A stretch of 20,365 nt of DNA from Pelargonium cotyledonis (Eukaryota > Streptophyta > Magnoliopsida > Geraniales > Geraniaceae), in NCBI GenBank assembly GCA_036897625.1, contig JAYMTA010001366.1, forward strand, positions 1 through 20,365. Reading direction: 5' to 3'. The notes under the pieces are model-generated. The model searched no databases. It was given only the letters and a program-made list of their open reading frames with translations, and was not told the origin of the DNA. The position numbers were made by a program, and so were the translations under genes. Within the stretch, counting starts at the first letter, position 1; the number at the start of each line of letters is the position of its first letter. Below, piece after piece: positions 1 to 10,048 of the stretch.

Positions 1-140
1 GCAGATTTGTCCATGTGCGTAAGTGATAAGAGTAATATGGGAAGAACAATAATATAATAACATAAAAATATAAATAAGACACTCATTTTGGGACAAAAAA
101 TTTAGACAAACAAGACACTTATTTTAGGACGGAGGAAGTA
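1..140. mobile_element. Right-hand part of a Stowaway-like (Tc1/mariner) MITE, cut by the window edge
   Basis: The stretch ends at 127-140 with a GGACGGAGGAAGTA-like terminus. This is the reverse complement of the CTCCCTCCGTCC terminal inverted repeat seen in many plant Stowaway MITEs, and it is followed by the TA of the expected target duplication. Just inside it, 'gacacttattttaggac' (near 114-130) and 'gacactcattttgggac' (near 78-94) repeat the same subterminal motif. The left end lies outside the window, so full length and left TIR cannot be checked. The element is non-coding and sits about 290 bp upstream of the KNL1 start codon. Confidence 0.7.
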
Positions 141-433
141 TGTTATTTCCGCTCAAAAAAAAAAAAAAACAAAATGGGACATTTTCCAGAAATATATATC
201 CGTAAATAGTGGTGAGGGGTATTTTCGTAGATTCAAACAAACAAGAAATTGGGGCAAAATTGATTCCAATTCAAATCAGTTCAATACTTTCCCGCACAAA
301 ACCACCACACTCATCTTCCAGATACAGTTGGTCCTATTCACTCCTCACTTGTCAGTGTCGATCTGCTACCCAAAACCCTGGCCAATTCCTGGTCTAGAAT
401 CTAGCGCCCCCCCTGCTTTGCTCCTCCGATTCA
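141..433 (+). promoter_or_regulatory. KNL1 proximal promoter and 5' leader with an E2F-type site
   Basis: This stretch separates the MITE end from the KNL1 ATG. It holds an uninterrupted run of 15 A (155-169), a TATATAT stretch (193-199) that could act as a TATA box, and TTTCCCGC at 288-295, a perfect match to the E2F/DP consensus TTTSSCGC. E2F sites are established regulators of S-phase and many mitotic genes in plants. There is no ATG between the candidate TATA box and the start codon at 434, so no upstream ORF precedes KNL1. The transcription start is not determinable. The motifs are read directly; their activity is inferred. Confidence 0.5.
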
Positions 434-3400
434 ATGGCTTCAAAGGATCACGACGACCACTGCAACACCGTAACCGATGAAGAAACCCTGGCCATGAAGA
501 GGAAGCGGTCGCGCCGCGTGAGCTTCGCCGACCGGGAGATCACATCCGTTCACATTTTTAACCGTGACGAGGATTACGAGACCCCTCCCGATCCCAAGCC
601 CAGCTCCGACTCCGCCAACCCCGATTTAGGGCTCGACAACCAAGTCTTCAGCTTCCTCAAGGACCTCGGCGACGACTCCAAGGACTCTTCGCCGAGTGAA
701 TCTTTATTTGACGATGAGGAGGATGGCGTCGCCGCCAGGAAGTCCTTCTTGCGGCCGATGGAGTCGCCGTCGCCCGGAAGTAGCGCATTCGGCTCCGCCA
801 CTTCCATTGATGGCAAGTTTATCATTATTATTATTTTTGTTTTTGTTCGTTAATTCTTGCTAGCTTCACTGCTCTCTGGCACGTTTAAATTGGAAGTCGT
901 TTTTCAATTCCACAGATTTATCATTTTTCCTATTTTTTTTAAATTGCAGAAGATGATTTCTTCGGTCCTGTATCAGCTAATTTCATTAGGCTATCTGATT
1001 CTGCCGGCTCCGATGACAATGACGATGTTACAATGGATTCAACAGCATTTTCCATGCATTTTAGGAGTCTTGCAAGGTCGGAGTCAGGAGACAATAAGAC
1101 TCCGACTGGAGTTTCCCTTGCCTTCGATGAGAAAACACCAACTCAAAACACCACTTCAAGTGGGCCTGGAAATTCCATGGTTCTGTCAAAGGCTAAGAAG
1201 TTATTCGCCCAAACTTCACTTCCTGTTGATAAAGTTAGTGGGGGTAAAGATTCAAATGACATGAGTCTAGTTGGAGTAAACCCACGTAGGTACGATTATG
1301 ATGAACTTTCCCCCACACTTGAAGCACTTTTGGCAGAAGGTAGCAAGGATGGGCAAGATGTCTCTGTATCCAATATTTCAAGATTGAAGACATTGAACAC
1401 TAGCACTCATGACATGCACGTTGGCAGCATTTCTATATCTCCTAGTCTAAGGAGTAAGGCAGCAGATGATAGCATGTATGCTACTGGCACACTCACTGAT
1501 GGTAGTGGTCCAGCAGCTGATTCCTGCATCGATCACCAAATTTCAACTCCTACTCAACTTATCAGTGTAAGAACTTCTCTTGGGATGGGATTTTTATGTT
1601 ATGGTTTCCGGTCATTTGTTTTTCCAATTGAATGCACCATTGTTTCACAGAACCAAAATGAATGATGGAAATTTGTTTATTCCATGCTTTAAAAGTTTCA
1701 TTATTTTCATTGTGTCAAATGGATCAATGCATTTTCATTTCGTTGTGACGTTGTGTTCAGTATGTTGATTTTTACATCCCTCCAAGTTTTCATCAGAAAT
1801 ATTTTTTAAAACTTACAAAATACAAAAGTAAATGTTTTAATGTGATGATATAGCGTACACTCTACAGCCATGACTGCACCATCTTATGGTCAGTGGAGTT
1901 ATTGCAAAGCAAAATGAAAATTGTTTAGAATATATATATGGATGTTCCACATATGTTTTCCTCTTTCTCCACATGCAAAGTTGCTCTAGCCGAAAGTTTG
2001 GTCTAATCATTAATTACTGGGGCGTTGCAACTTGGAACTCATAAACAGTAGTAAACTCATGTTTTTATTATTTCTTTTGCAGGGAAGTAATGTGCTCACT
2101 AAAGACCCAACTGGAACTAGTGGATCAGAATCTGAGTACCCTGCTATTACTAATTGCACCCCATCTGATATGTGTGGTAAAGTTCTTCAGTTGGATATGT
2201 CCATGCAGAATGAATCAGAACATAAAACAGATCCTGTGAAAGAAAAATCCCCCACAAATAGAGCTTATCCTGATACTGATCTCAAGTCTGACCCACAGAA
2301 TGGATCTCCATCAGTGGGCTCCATATCCTCATCTGTTAGACAGCGACAAATATCTTTGGACTCCAATTCAACCAGACATCCTTCACCTGTAACATCTTCC
2401 CCAAAACAGCCAAGTTTCTTTTTAAGCAAGGAAAGCATAAAAGATAGTGCTGCTGTGTTGAAAATTGAGCAAAGTGTTGGTAAGATTAGAAGTTTTGAGT
2501 CTTCGCCCTATCCTTCCATGCCTAAGGATGAAGTTGAGATAGCACAACTCAAACCATATGGCTACCCTTCTATAACTTGTCCATTTGATAATGTTTTGAT
2601 AGAAAACAGCGAAGATCTCCATCATAATCGTTCAATTGCTTGCCTCAAGAATAATGTATCTAGCATTGATCTAAAGGAGGGAGAGAATTACAGTATTACA
2701 GACATGGACTGTGATGGAGTTGTGACGCCTGTAAACTCTAAGAGTGTTGATACTGTGCGCCAAGGTGAAGAGACCACAGGCCTTGCAAATGGAGAGCCTT
2801 CGCATCCTACGTCTGTTAGTATTCCTTCCGAGGATGAACCTGATAAGCTAACCACATCAATGGCTTCACCTTTGCAGTTCACATGGTCAGGGAGGAAACG
2901 GATGCAACATCTCTCGATGCCAGAAAATATATCTGGACAGAGATTTTTTACTTCTGATATGGAATCTCCATTGGTAACAATTGATAATGATAAGAATGTG
3001 AAAGTAGCTGGTTCACCTGATAAGTTCGTTTCTTCTCCACTGCAAGTGTTGCATCAGAAATCATCAGCATTACAATCATATCAGGGCAGCTTTCCTAGTG
3101 CGTTGAAGCTTCGAGATCAATTTAATAGAACTGCTGGGTCAGAGCATCATGGAGACACAATGGAAATTCTTACTGGGGGTAGTCATTCAACTACAACACC
3201 GGATAATTTAGTAGGAAGAATAAATTCTATCTCATCATTTGAGATGGACCATTTTGAAGACCTTATCAAGTTAGATGGGGTAAATGACAGAGAACTCAAT
3301 TTTCATCATTCTCATAAAAAACCTTATACCTTGAGAAACTTCCAAACTCTTTCAAGGGATGGGGACGTTCTAGATATACAGTCAGGAAGCCAGTATATGA

Positions 3401-6400
3401 ACCTCCAAACTCAAACAGATCCAACTCGGTCTCGGAAGAAACATTTTCATGAAGTTATCAAGGCTTCTTCATGTGGGTCTGCTTCTCCATCTCTCCCTAG
3501 AAGAATTACTAATGATTCATCCCTCCTAAAGGTATCAACATCCTCTCTATTTGCATTCATGCACATGCACATAATTTCTCTGTATGCAGCTTAACTAAAG
3601 TCTGTATGGTATGGTGCATTGCTGTTCCATATTTCATCCTTCAACTTTATTGAACTGGATGTTGTATAAAATATGATTCAAAAAGTGAAGATTTTAGCAA
3701 GTGTTACCTAGTGGCTCATGTATTACTTTGCTATGGACCTGTGGTGGTGAAATCTTTTGGCTCTTTTTTGTTGTTGATATTGTAGTTGGGATTCTTTTTT
3801 TTTCATCCTCACAAAGTGTGATGTTATATTGGTTAACTCAGGCCTCCTCCAAGGTAAAGCTCTTTCGCAGCCCCACTTGGAAAGAATCAACTGAGGTCCC
3901 ATCCAAGGAAGTGCCTTATAATGTATCACACAATGATAATAAAGAATGCTCTGTTGGAAAGGTCACTCTACCTACTAATCCCATTACCGATGCACCTACT
4001 ACTAATGAACGTAGTGAAGTGCTCCACATATCACAAAGTCCATTTCCTATGCAAGATATTGAAAATTCTTCTGGACGAAAAAGAAGCTGGGAAGAAGTAG
4101 CTCTTGATAACGGACTCAGTAAAGTTCTAATATCCAGGATCCATAGACGACCAGAAGTTGATAAGGGTATGGGTTGTGATTTAGAGTTGGAACACTATAA
4201 CGGAAGTGAAAATGAGAGAAAGAAGAGTGGTCATGACACACCTTTGAAGCACTGGACTGATGTATGTATATCATGTTATTGATTCGTTATGGTCTCACTT
4301 GGATAGCCCTGTATATTGTTGTTGATTTTGGATTTCAACATGTAGATTATACTGAAATTCTCAGGAGATACAGAAGAAATGCATTCACCAGCAATTGAGA
4401 ATCTAAACATTAGAGCGGTACACCCTCTACTGTTCATTATACTACGTTCAATTTGTTGATACTATGTTCATTGGTTTACATCTATTTTTTTTGTCTGTTT
4501 AAACCCACATTACTTCTTCAGTGTGTTATATTCTTATCCATTTTATTTCCCTATCTAGATTGGCTTGCTTGAAGATATTATTTCCCAGCTGCAGAAGGTT
4601 AAAATATATGATACTTTTGGTTCTGAAATCTCATCTCAGGTCCGTTTTGAGAGTAAATAAGTTCATTTTAGACCACACAGTGAACATATTCGTTTTCTAG
4701 AGCATACTGCCTGTTTAACTCTTCTTACAAACCGTAACTAATTATTTCCTGCTGAAATTGTTGTGTTTTACAGAAAACATTTGAACAATCCAGCATTAGT
4801 AGGCTTAAGAGGTGCTCTCCCAGCCTAATCGTAGCTACCATTTGGGTTTGATGAATTGTATCTTGAGCATTTTAGGAAAATTGGATTATATGTGTTATAT
4901 TGGCTGGTGTATTATGATTCTGCAGAGTGGCTGATACAAGGTTGTTGCTGTATAAAATAATGTATGAAACGGCAAAAAAGCAATTAATGGGTGTGAAACG
5001 CAAGAGATTGCTGGTACTTCTCCTTCCCTTCTGTGCCTTTTGCTTTCTAGATTTGTGCATTGTAATTCTGCAGATGCTTACCTCTGTTATTGTTTGCAGA
5101 AAAGAGTACAACTATTAAGCTCTGGAACCCAGGAGTCTCAAATGTTGAAGTTGCATCATGTGCGGCCTCTGTGTCTACCCAGCCCAAGAGATGCACAAGT
5201 TGAAGATAGGTGTTCTGGTTCCAATTTAGAGAGTATTGAAGGCAAACATGAGGTAGACATCAGTTTCAAGATGTAGATGTACTTATCAAATTCATTTTTA
5301 ACATGTCAATACGTGATATATGCTTGGCACTGAGTTGGTAAAACAATCACTTGCAAACTGATAACATTCTGGATTCTCTCTCCTCTCTCTTCCTCAACAA
5401 AAGAAACAATTGCTGAAAAGGTTTTACATGTTGGCATTAATATCTTAAACTATCAAATCTACCCGCTTATGGTGAACTATTGAATTGTTATATTCCTCCT
5501 TTAAGTAGAATTCAGAATTTAAGATACATATTTCAAATCGTGCGATTTCTCCAACTATTGCTGCAAAAGTTTTGTGGGCTTGTCTGTGTGTTGCTTTCAT
5601 TATGGGGCACTTGCTGAATTATGAAGTTGGCTACTTTACTTAAGGAGGCTAATTTATATACGGGACTATTTGTTAAGTATCTGGCATATATTTGTTCATC
5701 ATGCTCTGAGTTTTTATTAGAATTTATATGTTCCATTATCCATTATAATGTACAAACATTATGTCGTACTGGGAACAACACCTGGTTGAATTTTGGTTTC
5801 TGCTAATTGCTATTTTTTTGTGCTATGCCAGGTTACCTGCAGTAAAATGATTAGAATGAGGCAGGAATTTGAATCATTAGATAGAAAAGTACAGAGCATA
5901 ACCAAATTTTTTCATACTTATTGTAAGTTGAAAGGAGAACCAAGCTATGCCATGACAGTTGCACTGGTTAATGATCATATGAAGAACAGAAAATGTTGCA
6001 GGCTTATACGCCAATATTTGCAGGTCTTTGCACTGTGATATTCTAATGATCAGTTCTTACCTTATAATTCTCTTATGTCACTGAGAGTTGAATACTGTTT
6101 GTCATTTCATCAGTTATGGCAAGTTGGCGATTTGGAGAGTAAGAATTGTCAGAAGTATATAGTCCTTGACTATTGTGGTTTCATCAGTCAGAGGTTGTTT
6201 CGTAGTTATGTCTGTTTTTTTTTTTTTGCCTCTCATATCTGTAACAAAGAAGTAAACATGCATTTGTGCTTGTCACCATATTTACCATTTACACGCATTT
6301 GTTCTTTTTTGTTGTTATACAGAATCACAATTTGTGACAGTCCAGTTCCAAGCGTAAATATTTCAAACAAATACGATGAAGCAAAGATTGTGAAGGTAAT

Positions 6401-8892
6401 GAAGCAAGCAAATATTTGTGGATTTAGTTGTTTGTATTTTATATTCATTTGTTTTATGATTCTTATTTATTAGAAATTTCCGAACACGGATGCTTGCACT
6501 GCATTTGCGTTTGTGTTGAAGACTGAGACCTCTAGGAAGTATGCTGGTTTAAAAAGTTTGGCACGTGAAACACAAGTAAGTTTTTGCACCTTTCAATTGC
6601 ATTTTTGCACCTTTCAATTGCATTTTTGCACCAAGTCCGTCTTACTACAATTATTTCCCCTACTCCTGCTGTCACCTTTTGAATTACAAACTCTTTGATC
6701 TTCCAGTAGAAATTGGTTGAACAAAGCTGGTGCAGGCTATATTTGCTACAATATTAGCTAGTATACTCTTCTACAACTACGAGTAATAACATTGGTTACC
6801 TTTCCTCTTGTTGGCTCTTGAGTGTAGAATTGCATGAGTTAATGAGGTATCATATTTTGTGTCATCTGAGCATGTTTAAAGAACTGGGCCGGAGACTGAA
6901 CTGGTTTACTAGGTGGTTCCTGGGTTAACTGGTTTAATTGCCCTGCTCAACATTGTCATAGAATTCTTTCGTCAATGTCATGCCATAATTAATCAATTTA
7001 ATTTTTTAAGTAGGCAATTGAAAATTTCACAAATCAGTTCTCTACTTTAATCACCACAAATCATCATATTTTATTATTTTCATGATCATAAACTCTATCC
7101 AAGACAGTTATCGAAAGCATCACTACTGCTTTACCAGTTAGTCTTCTAACTATTATATAATCCATTCAGCAGGTTTAGGAAGACAAACAAATTGTATGAA
7201 AATCAGTATTTTGGGGCAAAACTTCTGGTACTAATGAGTAATAATGTAATAATGATCTATAAAATTAACATAGGAGGGAATCAAATTGAAATTTAGATAC
7301 ATGTTTCAGCCAATATGGATGGGTCAACAGTTCACCTTCTCTTCCCTAGTTTTTACCAGATCAGTTTTGATTTGTTATGATTAAAAAAAATTGCATTTGA
7401 GTTATAAGTATGTTAGAGTATCTTTCTAGATGAAAATCTACTTGTACATAGTTCTGACAATATTTGAGAATGTTCTTTTATATATGATTGTGCAGATGAT
7501 AAGTTCAATTCTGCGGAATCTGCTAGATGTGATTGAGGAAGTACAGGTAGCACGAATAGAGATTAGAAATCTAACTGGGACAAGTTTTTGTTCTCTAAGG
7601 GGTAGGTTACTTTACGGTTTCTTTTCCCCTCTTAGTCTGTTTTAATGCTTGAATTTGTTGCTTTTGTCATATGCATAATAGTTTTTTCGGTTAATCACAA
7701 TTTACATGTACTTTTGTTTTTCAGCTTTGATGTAGATAACCTCATATAGGACTGTTTATAATGAATATTTGCAATATGTATTAATAAGTTATGGAAACTT
7801 ATCTTCTGCGCTAATTCCAGTATCTTTTTTTGCAGATGAGCACCTTGGTCTGCAGCTTCGATTTGTTGATTTTAGTAATGGTACCAATGTGATTATGACT
7901 CTTGATGTGACTTGTTTGAATTGGTAAAATCCTTCACACTTATTTTTCCTATTTTAGTTCTTCCTAGTATATTTATTTTTAAACCCTGTCCTATATTGTG
8001 CGTGTTCTGTTTAATGGACCTTTTGAATCAATCTAACTCTACATCTGCGCACTGAAAGATTCCGTGATCTCAGATGATATTGTAGTACTGTTTTATGGGG
8101 TTTTGCAAAATGTTAAGTGTCAACTGTGTTTAAAGCTGGCGTTGTGTTTCTCGACCCAATATAACTACACCCTGGCGCTTTAAACTTTTAGGGTCTAATT
8201 TTTTGTACCATCTGTGCAGTTTTAGCAAGTGGTTTTCCACCTTTTCACATGATGCAATACTTTTTTTTTCGTCTCAGTGGTTGGTACATCATAGAACACC
8301 TGAGTAATGAACCAGATGACACCCTATGCAATGGTTCAAACGTGTCACAAATTTTTGGTTCTTGAGAAAGATCCTATTTTATTAGCTGCCTTGCAATTTT
8401 GCTATTTTTGTGGTGCCCAAACTATAGCTATTTTGTTTATTTATAATAATTTGACATTGTGAAAAAGTGGCTCTTATGAATGTGTGCTATCATATCATTA
8501 GTTTCCACAGATAAGTTGGAAAACTGTTCACAGAATTCATTTACATGGTGAAATGTGATTGGAATGCTTGATTCAAATGGTAGGGTCAGCCATAAATGTA
8601 CCACCTGTATTTAGGTTGTGGGGTATGAGATGCGTTTCATTATCATTTATATGCCCTTTTGAGTTGGGTAAATAGTTAAATTGACTAGTGCTATTGTTTG
8701 TCTCCTGTGAACAGCGGGATTTATCCATCAGAAGCCCTCCCATATTCATTACAGGTCAGTGAAGCTGGGACAAAGAAGTCGCCAACGCAATCACTCATCG
8801 CAGAAATTAAAGCTAGTGTGGAGAGTCTTGTAACAGGACATTCAAGGATCCTAAAGCTCTGCAGGTGTGTGTCCCAAGCGATGCAATCTTGA
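434..8892 (+). CDS. KNL1: Kinetochore scaffold protein KNL1/Spc105 (16 exons, about 1371 aa)
   Basis: Outer-kinetochore scaffold. Family members bind the Mis12 complex through C-terminal RWD domains and recruit PP1 and spindle-checkpoint proteins through the N-terminal half. Proposed exons: 434-812, 950-1566, 2083-3531, 3842-4261, 4346-4417, 4559-4639, 4774-4811, 4926-5013, 5100-5252, 5832-6023, 6114-6193, 6323-6395, 6474-6575, 7496-7601, 7836-7923, 8715-8892; all phases join without a stop. Residues 28-31 are RVSF (PP1 docking) after a basic stretch. Residues 128-169 carry the plant-conserved DDFFGPVSANFI block and a MELT-like MDST (155-158) followed by AFSMHFRSLAR. Residues of about 333-955 are Ser/Thr/Pro-rich and disordered, with motifs such as FTWSGRKRMQ and GRKRSWEEV. 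Residues of about 1000-1130 look coiled-coil. The remainder (VLDYCGFISQR, GLQLRFVDF, GIYPSEALPYSL, LCRCVSQ) is the RWD region. Intron 1 is GC-AG; the donors of introns 6, 10 and 11 are weak. Exon 1 is much more GC-rich than the rest. The family call is firm; small exons 5-8 and 11 are least certain. Confidence 0.85.
1567..2082 (+). other. KNL1 intron 2
   Basis: Runs from a GTAAGA donor to a TTTTGCAG acceptor, phase 0. It is AT-rich. Short open stretches run on from the flanking exons, but I see no gene or recognisable repeat inside. Confidence 0.8.
5253..5831 (+). other. KNL1 intron 9
   Basis: Runs from GTAGAC to TATGCCAG, phase 0. It is AT-rich with a short pyrimidine-rich CTCTCTC patch near 5376-5392. 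No additional exon with matching phase and conserved-looking protein was found. Confidence 0.7.
6576..7495 (+). other. KNL1 intron 13, with probable repeat-derived segment
   Basis: A 920-bp intron from a strong GTAAGT donor to a TTGTGCAG acceptor, phase 0. It starts with a 21-bp tandem repeat (annotated separately). Around 6884-6950 lies a stretch of the form 'gaactggtttactaggtggtt ... gttaactggtttaat', a simple internally repetitive pattern that suggests a decayed dispersed repeat. I cannot name the family. No coding sequence is seen. Confidence 0.6.
6582..6632. repeat. 21-bp tandem repeat, about 2.4 copies
   Basis: The unit TTTTGCACCTTTCAATTGCAT occurs at 6582-6602 and again without mismatch at 6603-6623, followed by a partial TTTTGCACC at 6624-6632. 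It begins five bases downstream of the KNL1 intron 13 donor. The identity of the copies points to a recent slippage or duplication event. Confidence 0.95.
7924..8714 (+). other. KNL1 intron 15
   Basis: Runs from GTAAAA to TGTGAACAG and splits a codon after its second base (TG|C, Cys). It is about 790 bp and AT-rich. I see no gene, recognisable repeat or extra exon in it. Confidence 0.7.
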
Positions 8893-9244
8893 TACAATAA
8901 GTAGAAGTCTGTAAATATTTGCGAGTCACACCAACATGTGTTCGGTCATCCTAGTAGTATACATTGGGACCACTGCTCTTAGAAATGTATGGGATGTATA
9001 AAGTGTTACGACCATGAATACTGATTTAAAGGAAGCAACTTGGGAGTTGAAGAAACTGTGAGGATAATAGGATGTGAACAAAACCGAACGAGTTTTCCCT
9101 TTCCCAGGTGAGTGAGAAAAAGTGATACCTCCTCTGGGTCTGAGTATTATTAAGTATATATTGTTGATGCCGCAGTTCACGGGATTGAATGAAGTTTTGT
9201 TGAATAGGCATAAAATAAATAATGTTAGCTGGTGCAGTATACAG
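8893..9244 (+). other. KNL1 3' untranslated region and candidate poly(A) signal
   Basis: The sequence after the KNL1 TGA stop holds no convincing coding frame. A canonical AATAAA lies at 9214-9219, about 320 nt past the stop, and is the best candidate for the KNL1 3' end. Without transcript data the cleavage site is a guess. Confidence 0.4.
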
Positions 9245-9856
9245 GTGTTGAAACAAGTTGTAGATAGATACCAAGCAAGTGCAAGCCGAGATGGTTCACA
9301 TTCTCAGATGCAGCAAGATTTGACCCTCCACTTGACTGGTAAATCATCTATGACTTCCTTAATTCTAGTCCTTTTTATAATAATTGGTGCAAGTGCAACT
9401 TGTAATGCTATTTAAATATTGATATTGAAAACACATAGCTGAAATTGATTGGACCAACGGCGTTTGGCGGCTAATTATATTAGGATTGATGACTCTTTTA
9501 TTATTATATTATAGTATTTGTGAGATGAAAAATATATTAAACCTCATTAGTCGTGTAATTTGTGAGTGTTGTGTGCAATAATATTTAGAACTTGTTATTT
9601 TAATCGGAAAAAAAAAATTATAACTGTGTTGGATCGAATCAATCTTAGAGATACTGTCTATAAAATGCGTAGTGCCCTTATCTGCACAGATTGTTTCAAG
9701 TGCTCTCTTTTTCAATGTAAACTACTAATGTTTGGTACTTTTACAAGTGATCAAATAGGTAATCAATTTATGATAGATTCAAGATCTAATGTTTTATCCA
9801 ACGGGTGTTATAAATTATACTGAAAAGTTCTTGGTAATCAAATAGTAAAAACTCTA
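9245..9856. other. Spacer downstream of KNL1, with one exon-like open segment
   Basis: Positions 9245-9338 are bounded by CAG on the left and GGTAAAT on the right. They read open as a mixed-composition peptide beginning VLKQVVDRYQASASRDG. I do not recognise it and could not join it to KNL1 in phase, so it is described here but not called a gene. The rest, to 9856, is AT-rich and without features I can identify. Confidence 0.4.
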
Positions 9857-10048
9857 ATTTGGTTTCCGAACTTTGTTGTTTTGATTCAATTAGGTCTCTG
9901 AACTTTTAAATGATCCCTGAAGTTTTGATATAAGTTTTAAGGACAAAAACCAAAGTGAATCAATATGGAAAAGTTGAAGGATTATTTCAAGTTAATTGAA
10001 AATTCAGGAGCTAAATAGGATTAAAACACTAAAGTCCAAGAGCGAATT
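9857..10048. repeat. Imperfect inverted repeat (foldback-like repeat element)
   Basis: The left arm runs AATT...GAACTTTGTTGTTTTGATT...TCTCTGAACTTTT (from 9857). The right arm, read on the minus strand from 10048, is AATT...GGACTTTAGTGTTTTAATC...CTCCTGAATTTTC. The two align over roughly 60 bases with several mismatches. The 'ggtctctgaactttt' style of sequence is common in dispersed plant repeats. There is no coding capacity. The family is not identified, and both arms look old. Confidence 0.55.

Noticed and set aside
574..825. Minus-strand open frame across KNL1 exon 1
   Set aside because: Antisense shadow of a GC-rich coding exon. It resembles no family I know.
857..1264. Long plus-strand open frame overlapping KNL1 exon 2
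   Set aside because: It is a shadow frame. The alternative frame gives the conserved FFGPVSANFI and FSMHFRSLAR sequence and joins the flanking exons.
3165..3195. MELT repeat in KNL1 exon 3 (TMEILTGG)
   Set aside because: The Thr is one position too far from the Met-Glu for the MELT consensus, so it was kept only as a near miss.
8863..9260. Alternative KNL1 C terminus spliced from CTGCAG|GTGTGT into the downstream open segment
   Set aside because: The acceptors tried at 9174-9244 bring an immediate stop or the wrong phase, while the unspliced frame ends in the conserved LCRCVSQ tail.
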